A stretch of 64,000 nucleotides of DNA, from positions 8,345,578-8,409,577 of the forward strand of contig NC_091014.1 in assembly GCF_041296385.1 (NCBI RefSeq). Reading direction: 5' to 3'. The position numbers and the translations under genes are program-made. The notes under the pieces are model-generated. The model saw nothing but the letters and a program-made list of their open reading frames with translations, made no database searches and was not told where the DNA came from. This DNA is from Aphelocoma coerulescens. Its lineage: Eukaryota > Chordata > Aves > Passeriformes > Corvidae. This document shows positions 1 through 24,736 of the stretch, in pieces (positions within the stretch are counted from its first letter, which is position 1; every line of letters starts with the position of its first letter).

Positions 1-11229
<11,229 letters not shown>

Positions 11230-11829
11230 TTATAAAATGGAACAAAAATATTTCGGGAAAGGCATTGACAGTGTTTTTTAATGAGAGATGTTCTGATGAT
11301 CGCAGATCGAGGGTGTTGATAGGGGATGTTGATAACAAACTCCAGGGAGAGTACTGCACTGAGCTTATGCACAAAAACTGTTCTGATGCCCAGTTAATTT
11401 CCTGGGTCCTGCTGGGATTGTAATGGACCTTTATTTTCGTGAAACTGAGCCTGTTAAAACAACAGATAATTAGACACAAATGGACAATATATTTCAGTTT
11501 CAGATTTCAGTAAGTGTTCCTTACTAAGGTCTGAGGATTTGCATGCCTTTGCTTCTGAATTCTTAAAATTTGCATTGTGGGATAGATCTTCTCCAAGATT
11601 CATTGTATTTGATAACCAAATGCACTAATAAGACATAAATTTCCATTTTGTGCAAACATCACAAACGTACAGGCCTTTTGCAGAACTTTATAGTATCACT
11701 TACACAAGACAAGTCCCCACTTCTCCTATTTTTCACTCATTTAAACTTTTTTCTGAGATGTTCTGACTGCAGACCTGCTGAGATGGCACATTCATTGCAT
11801 GTTAGTACTCTTCAAGTTGCACAATGTCA

Positions 11830-11998
11830 CAGAACCACAGAATCACATTCACAGATTCACAGAATCACAGGATAGTCTCAATTGGAAGGCACACACTGGG
11901 ATCATTGAATCCAGCTTTTAGTGAATGGTCCATATGGGGACCAAACCCGTGACCTTGGCATTACTAGCACCATGCTTCACCCAACTGAGCTAATGTCA
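11830..11998 (-). mobile_element. tRNA-Ile-derived SINE with CR1-type tail (TguSINE1-like)
   Basis: Read on the minus strand, the head (about 11992-11925) is a clear relative of tRNA-Ile(AAU): a perfect A box TAGCTCAGTTGG at 11992-11981, a GGTGCTA...AAGGTCACGGG middle part and a decayed B box GGTTTGGTCCC (two changes from GGTTCGATCCC). The tail (about 11924-11830) is a CR1 3' end with the TTCCAATTGAGA region and repeated ATTCTGTG units. This head-tail design is that of TguSINE1, known from zebra finch and mobilised by CR1 machinery. A 7-bp direct repeat, aatgtca, flanks it (11823-11829 and 11992-11998) and may be a target-site duplication; if so the head is slightly 5' truncated. It cannot be a functional tRNA gene because the acceptor stem is missing. 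Confidence 0.82.
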
Positions 11999-12327
11999 TG
12001 TTGACCTACAGTTTTTAATAAATAATAAAAACTTTTAATAATCTCTATTTGCCCTTCTGGTTTATGTGGTCCAAAGTCCTGCTTTTTTTTCTTTTTTTCA
12101 TGTGTTGCTATGTCCAGTGCTTAAATATTTCCAAATCTACTCTGCTGCTCTCACACAAGTACAACTCTTGACTGCATCTCGAAAGGAATGAAGAAAGGTT
12201 ATGGCACTTTTTTCCTATGACAGATTCTTAACTAACAAAGGGAAGATTGGGGGCTAGAAGTTGTGTCCAGTAAATTAAATTTGAAGCTAATCTTGGAGTA
12301 CAGCCTGATGAAACCATTTGAAAAGCC

Positions 12328-12369
12328 ATAGTGTGCTTGAGATTCCTGCAATAGTGTACTTGAGATTCC
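12328..12369 (+). repeat. Tandem duplication with 23-bp period
   Basis: The segment starting atagtgtgcttgagattcc (12328-12350) is repeated from 12351 with one change (atagtgtacttgagattcc). A small local duplication just after the SINE in intron 2. Confidence 0.9.
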
Positions 12370-15300
12370 CAAGGGAAACTTATTAAAAATTGCCCAATCA
12401 TTTAATTTTTTTAATCTTCCCCAGATGTTTCCTTGACCACAAACTGTCTTTAAGAATTCAAAGGCAAAGGACTGTTTTGAAAAAATGTTGTAGAACAGGC
12501 AAATTTTGAAAGCTCAGACATCAGTAGCAAATTAGACAGTCTGATATAAAAAAAAAATAGGAAGAATTGTATTGCTTTTCAGCAACCTCTATGACTTGGG
12601 ATTTTATAGATTTAGATTCTGTCTTTTCTGTAATGCAGACACTGAACTAGTGTCCTGCTGTAGCTCAGTCTCCCCCTGTAAACAGGTGTAATCTCACCTG
12701 GACCAGACTCTGCTGCCATCCATACGTGTACAGGGCCTTTCACGAGCCCTGGGCCACATGGAACTGAGGACCTCAGGAGGTCCTTGTCCTCCTGTCCTTC
12801 TAAAACACCAGGAAAGACCAGGTGTCCTGGCACCTCAGCTGTAGCTGTTGACTTGAAGTTCGCCTTCACAAAATAAACCACTGGAAGTGGCTTATTTTAG
12901 TTTAAACCAAAATAAAACCTTTTCTACAGTGCTTGGAAGGAGCACTCTGAGCTTTAGCTGACACTCTGCAGTTTTGCAGTGGGTACAGGCACAAGGCTGT
13001 GGCTGAGCTAGTTACCGGCCCTCAGAAAGCAGCTGATGTGTTCTTAACCTCCCTGCTAGATGGTAACAAGCATTAAACTCCCTTATACTGGAAGTGTGGG
13101 ATTTAATTTGCATTGTGGTGATGTAAATGAACAGCTTTAAAGCAACAGGATGGGCAGAGAGGCTTTTTCTGTCACCAAGGTGCAATGGATTCTTTGAGCA
13201 TCATTAAGTCCCTGTGGCTTAGTAACTTTGATTATATGCCCACAGATCCCCATGGTTTGGTTCACAAGTCCTCTCTTAAGAGCACTCTGATTTGGTAATA
13301 AGAATCTACTCCACATAGCTATTCTGGAACATTTCCTGCAGAACTGTGTGGGCTGGAACTTCTATTCTTGTCTCAGTTTATTCTAGCAGGAATTATTTTA
13401 TTTGTGCTAAACTATAATGAAGATATGCGCACATATCATTCTGCATTTTCCCCCTCAAACTGGCTAAAGAAGTCTGTTTTCAGCAGCTGAAGTAATGCTG
13501 TTCAGTATGTAGACAACCATTCAGCTCACAGAAAGATGCTCCTAAAAATAAAGCAGCTTTATAGTTAGTTTGGTTTATTTTTTTTTTCTGTTTTTTTCTT
13601 AAATATATTTTTGTTTGTTTGTTTTGTTCTGTTTTTTCTTTTTTCTTTTAGTCTAAGCAGAACAAGCATCCATAGAACTACTCTCCCAGTTTACACAGGG
13701 GCCCTCAGCCTTGGAGGCCACTGTACTTCTAGGGTCCTTGTAAACAGCTGCAATTCTGATTCCTGTCCTCTGGGGAGAAGAAAGTTTTCATGTGTTTATA
13801 GCTGTCTGCTGTAAAGCTTCTCATTATGAAGCTGTCCAGATGGTAGATTTTTCATGGACTAAAAATTAAAAAATATAAAGAAGTCTGATTAATCATAAAG
13901 GATAGCAGCCCAAGCATCCCTGAAAACTACTACTGCTCATGGAATTCAGTGAAGTTGTAGCTGTTATTCAGATCAGGACACTGTTCTTGAAATTCTCAGG
14001 TGGGGATTTTTTGGAATATTGTAATGTCTTGATATTAGGGACTAATTTTTCAAAAAAGGTCAAGTCTCAGGGACCTAGCTGATTCAACTGATTTCAGAAC
14101 AGTTCCTTTTCCCAGCCTTTTCCATGGTGATCTGAGTATTTGATTACAAAAATGTTATCCTGGTTAAGAGACCAACAAGAGAAGAGCACAGCTAGCAGGT
14201 TCTTCAGAGGAGATGATGTCTAAAATATGTGTACCCAGTGTAGTAGAGGACAGTGGGATGTAAACCAGAGTTATATGCACTGAGATTGAACCACCTGAGG
14301 CACACCTCCACTGTAGCTCCGTGCTGCCTTGGCATGTGTGGCACAGCTTCAAAATTGCAGTGCAGATCCAGCTTTTTCTAAGTGAAATAATTTATTCTGG
14401 CAAAGCTCCAGGGAGAAATTTAATCAAGCCGTGGTGCATGCAATTAGTCCTGAAATCCATATGTTGACACTTTACTTGCAGTAGTAGCCAGGTTTTTTCA
14501 CTGTCAAAACTGGTGGGTTTTGCAGATACCTTTGAAGATAAGTCTGGATGTTCTACATCTGCAAACCAAAGCAGCCACTTTGCACAGCTTGCTGTGAATA
14601 ACGTGTGTCGACAGAGTCAGCGTTCAGCGTGATGGGAAGCCTTTATTTGCCCTACACTGCTGGGCTTATTTGTGCAGCCACTGTCCTGTGGTAAAATGTC
14701 CAGTCCCCAGGCAAACCCAGCTCTCACTCAGCTGCTGGGATGGGGGGTGATTTGTTGCCCAACATGAGCATGGCAGTAAGTCCAGTGCCAGCCACAACCC
14801 TCCGTAGGGATGTACTGCACCAGCAAATCCTGCAAACGGAGTGGCTGTGGCAGTGCCAGGGGAGACCAGTGTCCCTCTCCCAGCACTGGAGCCACATCTG
14901 TCACTTCTGCTTCTCTGAGCTGCAGGGACAGGATAAATAAATGCTTGTGAGAAATTGCCAGTCTTGTTTAAAACACTGAAAATGGCTCCATAATAACAAC
15001 CTGCAAGGAGCCATGAATTAGATACAGCTCGAACACATGAACCTGGTTTCTGAGTGTATTGTAGCCATTCAAGAGTCCTGCTGGTAAATGGGGACAGATA
15101 GGTAACACCTCTATGTCTCGGTGACCTTGAACTGTTCTATGATTTATTGAATCTCATGGAACATTTTGCTTAACATTGATAGACTTTTTTTCTTTTTTTT
15201 CCTGGCAGTAGGATTTATTCTGATGTTTTTGTTAAAATTTCCTTTTTTAATGGTCCAGAGACTGTTCCATGGATTTTTTGAATGTGTATGGGGCTGCAAA

Positions 15301-16269
15301 ATGCAGGAAACCTTTTGGAGAAAAGAAGAAAAGATAAATTTCAAAAGTTCTAGACTAATAGGGTTTCTTCACCATAACACACAAGTGTGTATCACATATT
15401 TGTAGGACAGAGGAGGCCCCTTGTTAGATGACAGTGCTCTCTGCCCTTCTGAAATTTAACCATGCGAGAATCTCACGGCACTTAACATGGCTTAATGAAT
15501 CTAATTTCACAGAGCTCCTTTGAGACAGGCAAGAGCTACTCTGAACAGACAATAAATTAGGCTGTGGAGCAGAACAGGATTGAAGTAAAGGAGTCTTGTC
15601 TCTATTGAGAAACTAGGCAAATTTCTGTCTCTCTGAGCTACAATCTCTCCTAATGGAGATTCTGTTGCTGCATTTGGACTCCTGAGAAAGCCTTTCTATT
15701 TCTGGGAATAAGTTGCTAGTCCAGATTCCCAGAGCAAGACCATGGCAAAGCCATGTCCCAAGTTTTCCTAATTTCTAGATCATTGCTATAACACAGGGCC
15801 TGAGCTCTTGCTTTGAAGGAACATGCACTGCAACCAGTGTACGTTGTATCCCATTCCTAAATGTTGGTAATCTACCTTGTGGGCTTTTTGTTACTATTTG
15901 GGCAGTTGGAAGTCAAACTGCACCTAAAGCATTCGTTCCAATATATAATACATGGGGTTTTTTCTTATTTAAACTTTTCTTCTTTCTTAAATATAAAAAT
16001 ATAGCAAAATTTTGGCAGAAAGTGCTATTTTAGAAAGGCAGGAAAGAAACACTGGTTCTGAATGGGCTGGGATGTGGATGTGTGACAGGTGGCAGGCATA
16101 AACATGATGTAAAGACTAAATGAGGCACCTCTCTAGTCAACAGTCTCCACTGGCCTGTGCAGTCTCCCCATGGTCTCAGCTCCTGGGAAGTACATTTTTT
16201 CTCAGGTTAAAGTCTCCCTTTTTTCAATTCATAACTACTTTCTTCTATCCTCTGGTCCTGCATCATGTT

Positions 16270-16600
16270 GATAAAGACATTTGCTTTGTGTTCCTGAGAA
16301 CAAACCTGTACATACTGAAAAGCTGGTATTAGGTTAACACCAAACCTTCTCTTCACCAGGCTAAACACGTGCAGTTCCCTCAATTTAATCTTGTAGGATG
16401 ACAAGACTCTCCTCCCCATGATTATGTTCGTATTTATTGAATCATCCTTTTACCGAGGGACCCAAAGTTGAACATAATATTCTACATGTGGTCCAATGAG
16501 AATAGAATAAATAGAAATATTTATTTCCATCTGTGTGCTGGCCATGTTTCTGCAGATACAGCCCAGCAGGCTGAGAGCCTACTGAGCTGCCAGACTGTAT
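16270..16600 (-). mobile_element. Old CR1 LINE fragment (C-terminal ORF2 and flank)
   Basis: The minus-strand translation includes KLRELHVFSLVKRR, a decayed form of the CR1 motif LRELGLFSLEKRRL. On the plus strand the text around 16300-16480 follows the CR1 antisense pattern (ttctcttcaccaggctaaac, cccaaagttgaacataatat, tacatgtggtccaatgagaa). The copy is heavily diverged, has stops in all frames and is 5' truncated. Ends are approximate. Confidence 0.7.
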
Positions 16601-17083
16601 CACTGGCAATAAATATGAGCAATACTGAAAAGCTGGGCTCCACCATAATTTTCCCTGTTCTCTTGGGATTTAGTAGGGTCCTACCTGGGGACAGTGTGAC
16701 CCAGAGTGACTCAGTCTGGACACTTCTGACATACTCATATAATTTGGGAGTATTCAGGAAGAGGAGAGCTCAGTGATGTAAATGCAGCTGCTCAGCTTGG
16801 ACCCAAGAAAAAAATCACTCCAAGCTAATATGTTTTCAAAGGGAAATTAGGACCTTAAGGGCCTTGCTGCTTTCAGAACTGAAAAACCTGTATCAGCCTG
16901 GAACATCATCTCTCCCTAGCCTGTTTTAAAACTATGGGTGCCATCTCTGGGATATTATAACTGAAGGATATTTTATTGAAGGCAGTGACTGCACAGGGGC
17001 TGTGTCATGACCTGCAGCAGAAAGCACCAATTTGGCTTCAGCAGGACTTCAAGCACTGACCCCGGAAGGTCACTGGGAAGGCC

Positions 17084-17111
17084 AATATCCCAGTTTTTAA
17101 ACTGGGATATT
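17084..17111. repeat. Perfect inverted repeat, 13-bp arms with 2-nt loop
   Basis: Arm aatatcccagttt is followed by tt and its exact reverse complement aaactgggatatt. It would form a strong hairpin in single-stranded DNA or in the GRM3 pre-mRNA. No transposon terminal sequence is visible around it. Confidence 0.93.
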
Positions 17112-18134
17112 AAAGGTCAGTTTTAAGGAACTCAATTAGATGTAGTGAGGTTATTTAAGAGTCCCAGCCTGGCTTGTTCTCCTATTGAATCTTCTGGTGC
17201 ATTGCAGGACTGAAGCAGTGGTTTCCATCCAGCTTTCTCACTCTTTGGTATTAAGAGGGCTGTTTCCTTGTTTGTAAGTAATGCTCCTTAACAAAATCCC
17301 TTCCAAACAGAAGCTCAAGAAAAAATAATTCATTATCAAACAAATAAAAATGTCTGACATTTTTTGTTAGTGGGGAGAGGGCTGAAGGGAACATTATTTT
17401 GAGTCTTGCTCTTCTACTGAAAATTCAGGCAATGAGGCTGGGAAAAATATAGATAAATATTTACAGCAGACTCAGTAGCTGTCACACAGAGAGAAGCAGT
17501 GTTTGAATGGTGAAATAACTTCATCTGCAAAATGAACATCAGAAATAAGGAATACTGTCAGAGTAACAGCTAGGATTTCTGCAAAGGACCTGGGAATTTC
17601 TTTTTATATTTGTGTCTATCCTGTACAATAAAAAGTAAACCAGGAGGGCATCCAGAGAAATGTTGTGCTTTGAAGGAACTGTTTGTAAATCTTTTTTTTT
17701 CCTGCAGGGGATGGGACAATGAGCTGTCACGAATGCACTCTGCCTCCATATAGCATTACTGTTGAAGCGAAGTAAGCTGAGCACTAAAGTTGCACCCTGA
17801 AAAGAGACCTGTGCAGAAGACCTTGCTTTGCATGAGGAGTGCAACTCTTCTCTGAGACTTCATAAATCTGCCTGTGAGTGACTCATGTCACATATACACA
17901 TGATCAGAAAAGGTACTAAAAGTGGGGCTGGTGGTTCTAAAGGAACATGGAATTGCTTCTGGAGTTCGAAGAGTTATCAGTGGTAAATATGGTTATTTGA
18001 GACTCATTTACTGATGAGTAAGTCTAGTCAGAAGAAGTAGAATGACTGTAGGTGACGTCCAGGTGACCCTGGCTAGTTCTTATTTTTGGCCACTTCCTCT
18101 TGCAGTTACATCCTTTCCCACTTGGAACAGTTTA

Positions 18135-18472
18135 TCGCTCTCTACAACTCGCTGACATTGTAGCCAGGTGGGGGTTGGTCTCTTCTCCCATGTAACAAGT
18201 GATAGGAAAAAAGGAAAGGGTCTCAAGTTGAGCCAGGGGAGGTTTAGATTAGATACTAAGAAAAATTTCTTCACTGAAATGGTTGTCGGGCATTGGAACA
18301 GGCTTCCCAGGGAGGTGATGGATTCACCAGCTCTGGAAGTGTTCAGAAAACACGTAGATGTGGCACTTGGGGAGATGGTTAAGCGGTGGAGTTGGTAGTG
18401 CTGGGTTAAAGGTCCCACTCAACGATCTCAGAGGTCTTTTCCAACCTAAATGATTCTATGATTCTCTCACTG
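18135..18472 (+). mobile_element. CR1 LINE 3' end, plus strand
   Basis: A frame at 18168-18398 reads RFRLDTKKNFFTEM, HWNRLPREV and SPALEVFRKHVD, the conserved C-terminus of CR1 ORF2. The 3' UTR follows, with tcttttccaacctaaatgat and a terminal run of ATTCTATGATTCT octamers, which is the CR1 hallmark. The copy is truncated to its last ~340 bp, as most CR1 copies are. It lies antisense to GRM3. Confidence 0.9.
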
Positions 18473-21400
18473 TACGGTAGAGCTCCCACCTTCTCACCTG
18501 TGATCTCAGTGGTTACTTATCCGTCCCTCTAAAGTCATAATTTCCCCTTAACAAAAGGAGAAAATGCAACACACTGAAAAAAAACTAAAAATACCCCAAA
18601 CCCAAATCAAAAAGACTGCAAAGGAATCAGTACTGTGGGATTTTCAGAGAAGCCAGAGGGAGGTACCCACATTCCTTTGAAATCTCTAGGAAAGAAATAT
18701 CCAGTGTTCTTTGGACAGTTTGAAAATCTCAGCCTAGTGGCTGTTCAGTTTCTGAAAGTGGAATAGAAATAAAGAGAGGAACAAACAGCAAGGATCTGGC
18801 TGAGAGGTAGTGGAGAGAGGGGAAGAACAGAGATAAAAGAGGGAGAGAGCTTAAAGGAGACACGTGGAAGCTGGCAAGTGCACGTGTAGCTTAAACGCTG
18901 GTGGTAGGTGGTCCATCTCACAGAATAGATTTTTTAATAAGGATCTGGTTTAGGTCTACAAGCACAAAATCACCAGAGGCTGTCATTGCACAGCACAAAT
19001 GGTATGTGTGGCCTGGCAAACCTCTGCAACCCCCTGCACATTTCTCCTGCCCACATCCCTGTGGGGTCCATGCACAGTTGGGCAGAGACCCATATGTTAT
19101 GTTTTGTTTCTTTTTTGCATTTAGTTCATTTAAGGCTTTTACACTATTTTCAGTGGTGATAGAAGTCAGAAACTGTTGTTAAGACTCCAGTTGAAAGATG
19201 GTTTATCCTTGGAAGAAGGAAATGGAGGTGATTAGCTTTCAGGCTCCACAGGCCCTTGGCAGACTTTTGTGGCTAAGGAGAAATGACAGCCAGGAAAAGA
19301 CTGCCAGTAAATGAGTACATATTCTGAATTTCATGCCAGATGGTCACTCACTTAGGAGTGGCTTTAGCTTTTGTGATAGCAGTAATGCACCATTAAACCT
19401 TCTCCAGTGGTTTTGTTACAATTTGCTTGAGAGACAGCAAGGAACTGAAGAGAAGACAGCAGGGCACTGGTTTCTGCTCTGCCATTTTTTCTGGATGAGG
19501 CTCTAACTTGCAAATAACTGTCATGGTAGTGATCTGGAGGTCTTGTGGGTTGACAGCATTAAAAAACTTTACATCCATATGAATATAGTACACATAGAAA
19601 TTAAAAACCCAGCCCACCTAAAGGAGCTGACTGCAGGGAATGGACTCTAGTCTTCATTTTCAGAAGATGAATCCAGTTTTCAGAAACAGGAAAGAACAAA
19701 TCCAGCACTTGAGTAATTGTATTCCTGCTTCCACATGCATATTCCTGACAAGAGCTGACCTAAGTATTTTAAACATGGAATTGGGATTGGCTATTCAGGC
19801 GCTCCTCTGCAAATGAATGTTGCCTTTTTATCTTATCATTTTAAATGTGTTGATCTCTCCAAGGAAAATGTGTTTGAAATTTCTGTTGTGAACTAAGAAA
19901 GAGTGGATAACCTGGCTCAGATGTAAAGCCATGACCCCAAAAGAAAACCCTCCAAATTTTGAATTCTTCACCTCTTCATGCTAGACTCAAGTCAGAATAT
20001 TATTTCATGAAAACAGGTTTGTTTTTTCTTTTTTAACATGAGCTTTTTCATTGACTAAGAATCCTGGCTTGAGTTTTGAAGGATCAAATGCTGTGCAGAT
20101 TGGGCTCACTGCTAATTTAAACACAACATCTAAAAACTAATTATCCAGATCATCATTAAGGATAATAGCCTAGTCTGACCAGAAAACAATTAAGCATTCT
20201 GCATTCTCTTGTTGTTTTTAGTCTCTGCAAAAAGTGCCTATCACATATACTGACTCAGTGGGGAAGGTGTTCATTGCTGATTTACCAGCAAAATCTTTTT
20301 TTCCTTAGTGGAAGGGTAATGAAAGAAATACAAATCTGACAGCAGGAGCATCATGAAGTGATTTGGCAGACAGCTGTCCAGACAAAAAAAGCAGGAGAGG
20401 GAGGGTGAAGGGAGGGGAAGAAAAAATATTGAAATATAAAGACAAATTCACAGGAGGAGGAAAAGAAAAAGGCAGAAATAATTTTTGTCTGAATAACTCA
20501 GCATGTTTTATTTTAAGGCTAAGAAACTGCACTGTGGACTTTATGGTGTTTACACCTCTCAGAAAAAGAAAAATGCTTGCCAGGGCTACATCTGGAAGCA
20601 TGCAGCACCCTGAATGCTGCTTGAAAACACAGGGAACTGGGGTGCTGAGCCTTGCACACACATGCCTGGTGAAGTATTTTGACTTTCAGCACTGGTATGG
20701 TTCCAGTTGTTACTGGAGCTACTCTGTACAGGTGACTGGCTCTGAAATTGAGTAGTCTCTTCTCGCATGGCACCAAAATGCTTGTCTTTAATGCTTCAAA
20801 GTCCTTACAATTTCAGGCTTTAGTCTGCAATTTCTATTATTCTTGACAGGGATTTTCTTTTGAAACAGAACTTGTGACTGGCTATCTTAACAGGATGGGC
20901 AACAGGAGTGAATGGCTTAATTATGTCTTTTCTAGGACTTCATTACATCTTTTACAGGTGGTGTGAAATCTAGAGGAAAGCTAGAAAAGAGAGACTGAAG
21001 GAAGGCCAACACAATCTATGTCAAGAGAAAATAAACAACTGAATACTTTTTTCTAGCTGGAAAATGCTTGATGACAAGTCAAATGATTTGTGAAACTATT
21101 TATTTTTCTGAAGAACTGTGTTAAGAAAGATCTTATGTTTGAAAAACTATTGACAACTCTAGGGAAGATCATAGAATAATATTAACTAAAAGTATTGTTT
21201 CATCCTCCATAGGTTTTGCAAATTGGATGACATATGGATTTGCATACAGCTATATTGCCATTTTTCACATGGACTGGATGAGAAAGTCTCTAATCAGGAC
21301 TTCCAATTTCCGTTGGACAGCTGCTCCAAAGCCAAGATTTTGCAATATGAAACATCTGTATACCCTGTCATGTATATTCAATGTGTGCTGCATCCAATCT

Positions 21401-22701
21401 ACTGCCTCAGACATGGATTTAGCCATAGGTCAATGATCACCAGAGGCTGGCTTCAAAGGGACAGGCTGACAGATGCTGTGCAAGAGGCCACAGACTACTC
21501 TAGAAGTGTGACCTGACTCCCTCTGGGTTTCTGGGAGGGAATGAAATACCTGTACTATTTCCTCTACTCTAACCACTTTTATAGATATGTCTTTTAGGCT
21601 ACCTCATATCTTCTGTCCTTTGGACACACTTGAATTTAGGGTGGACTAAGAAACACACTGACCACAAACCAAAGGTACAGCAAAAAGACTGTCAGCCCTC
21701 CACCAGTAGGACAGGGCAGTCATATGATGCTTCAAAATATTTTGCCAGCCTTCAGATAGTTGTAGCTCTGAGAACTGCTGAATCAGAGGAGGTACCTTAC
21801 AGAATTTCTTCTTTTTGTTTCTAGTCACTTCTGGGACTCATTTAGCTTTTAGCATCTACAACAACCGACCATTTGCTGGTTTCATTTGATGTACTCTTTT
21901 GTCTGATTGGAAGAAACAATGAATAATGATTTCCTTAACAGTTTGTGCTGCCCAAGGCTCTGTAGCTATTATTTTTCCCCTTCAGATGTCTCTTTTTCAG
22001 CCTGAAACTTACTTGCTTTTTTGTGCTCCAAGTGATCATACCCACATAACTGATGAAGGATACATTCCTGCTCCGCTAGCTGGTCCACAGTGGACAAAAC
22101 CACTCATACTAAAGAAATGGCTGAGGTTCTGCTCTGCAGAAACTATTCTCCTGTGGTGTGGGTAAGGATTTGCCCTTATATTCCCTACTATGAATACACA
22201 GATGAGTTACACACTGTAATAGAAAAAGAGATAAAATATAATTTCTTTAAATTCTTCTGTGCTCATGCATGTCCTATGGGATCTGACCATGCTCCCAAAT
22301 GATGAGATTTAATGCCTTCACAAGAGAAGCAACCAGTTCCCCAGTGTAATTCTGATTGAAAAGAACACTCAATGAACTCTTGGCCTATTTATGAAACAGG
22401 CAAATGAGGTTCTGTGGACTTTCTGTCACTGCTAGCATAGTCTGCAATACAAAAGAACTCTTATTGCTGTTGACACTGGTGCAGTGATTAAGGCCTCTGC
22501 TCAGTCTGAAAAAGCGTTCTACACTGAGTCCGAAAAAACATCCTGCACTGTCAAGACTTGATGCCTTTGGAAACCTGCAGCTGACCATGAAGAAATAAGA
22601 GATGCAGGGTCTTAGTCTATGTCAGTCTGGGCTTAAGACACCACTCATTTGTGATTATGAGTCATGTGGACTGGCTTGTTTTATTTGACCCAAAATAACT
22701 G

Positions 22702-23661
22702 GATCACAGAATCACAGAATCATTTAGGTTGGAAAATATCTCCAAGATCACTGAGTCCAGCCTTTGACAAATCCCAGCCGTGTCAGCCAGACCACAGCAC
22801 TGAGTGCCACATCTAGTCATTTCTTTAATATGTCCAGGGATGATGACTCCACCACCCCCCTCCCTGGGGAGTCCATTCCTATGCTTAACAACCCTTTCTG
22901 TGAAGAAATTCCTCCTGATGTCCAACCTGAACCTCACTTAGCACAGCTTAAAACCATTTTCTCTCAGCCTGTCACTGGCTGCTGGGGAGAAGAGGCTTCC
23001 CCTCATCTGGCTACAACCTTCTTTCAGGTATTTGTAGCTATACAGCCTCCTCTTCTGCAGGCTAAACACCCCCAGCTCCTTCAGGAGTAGTCCTTCATAG
23101 GACTTTCTCTGCAGACTCTTCACCATCTCTGTTGCCCTTCTCTGGACATGCTCCAGCACCTCAATGTTGCAGTGAGGGGCCCAGAACTGGACACAGGATT
23201 TGAGGTGTGGCCTCATCAGTGCCCAGTACAGAGGTCACTGCCCTGGTCCTGCTGACCACACTATTGCTGATATAAGCCAGGATTCTATTGGTTTCTTGAC
23301 CATCTGGGCACCTGGCTCATGTTCAGCCACTGTCAACCAGCACCTCCAGGTCCACTTCCACTGGGACATGCTCTAGCCACTCTTCCTCCAGCCTGCTGCA
23401 CTGCAGGGGGTTGTTGTGACCCAAGTGCAGGACCTGTATTTGGCCTTATTGAACCTCATACCACTGACCTCAGTCCATTGATTCAGGCTGTCCAGATCCC
23501 TCTGCAGAGTCTTCCTACTCTCCAGCAGATCAGCACTCTCGCCTAACTTAGTGTCATCTGCAAACTGACTGAGGCTACACTTGATCGCCTGATCCAGGTC
23601 ATTGATATTAAACAGGTCAGATCCCAATACTGAGCCTTGGGGAATCCCACTAGTGACTGGA
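22702..23661 (-). mobile_element. CR1 LINE fragment of about 960 bp with reverse-transcriptase remnant
   Basis: This is the longest transposon in the window. On the minus strand, frame 23627-23373 holds [14 protein letters not shown] and the catalytic-block motif FADDTKLG of the CR1 reverse transcriptase. Frame 23216-22938 continues with [15 protein letters not shown] and the KYLKEGCSQ block, and frame 22937-22704 has LDIRRNFFTE and HRNGLPRE. The 3' end at 22702 carries the repeated TGATTCTGTG tail. Several indels and stops separate the frames, so the element is dead. It lies in the same orientation as GRM3, 1.4 kb before the end of exon 2 in genomic coordinates. Confidence 0.93.
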
Positions 23662-24081
23662 AGTAAGATAAGGATTTATTTTTTCATTTTAAATGTCTGG
23701 TGTTAAAATGAAAAATGTTATGCACACGCAGCATGGCAGGAACACATATTCAGACGCATTGGTGGTATCTGTTATGACTGATGTGAAAGCAGAGATCTGT
23801 GCTTAGAGAAGTGTCCTAAAATGCAAAGTTCAAAATAAATACTAAGATTTTTGGAAACCTCAGATGCCCTCAGCATACACCATAACTAGAGGAAGTGGAC
23901 AGCTGCCAGAGGTTTGAACTATAACAAGTGTTTTAAAGAGTGACTCAAACTAATGTGAATTCAGTAAAAATCATACGCCAGATTGACCCCTAGGGTACAG
24001 TGACCAAGCTAAGACTTGCTTTATTGGGAAACTTACATAAGCAGTGGTTCTCTCACTGGAATTGCAGATGAACGTCTCTCA

Positions 24082-24709
<628 letters not shown>

Positions 24710-24736
24710 CTAAAGAAGAGATGGGAAGAATTAGAA
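24710..24736 (-). other. GRM3: Splice acceptor and branch region of GRM3 exon 2
   Basis: On the minus strand a TTCTAAT branch-like motif (24736-24730) is followed by a pyrimidine-rich tract and ends in TTTAG at 24710. It joins directly to the 5' UTR of the first coding exon. Confidence 0.8.

Noticed and set aside
11925..11995. A possible tRNA-Ile gene on the minus strand
   Set aside because: The acceptor stem is missing, the B box is mutated and the 3' side continues directly into a CR1-type tail, so it is a SINE head.
15100..15160. A CR1-tail-like phrase (ccttgaactgttctatgattt)
   Set aside because: Too short and without the upstream CR1 3' UTR sequence; one partial octamer is not enough.
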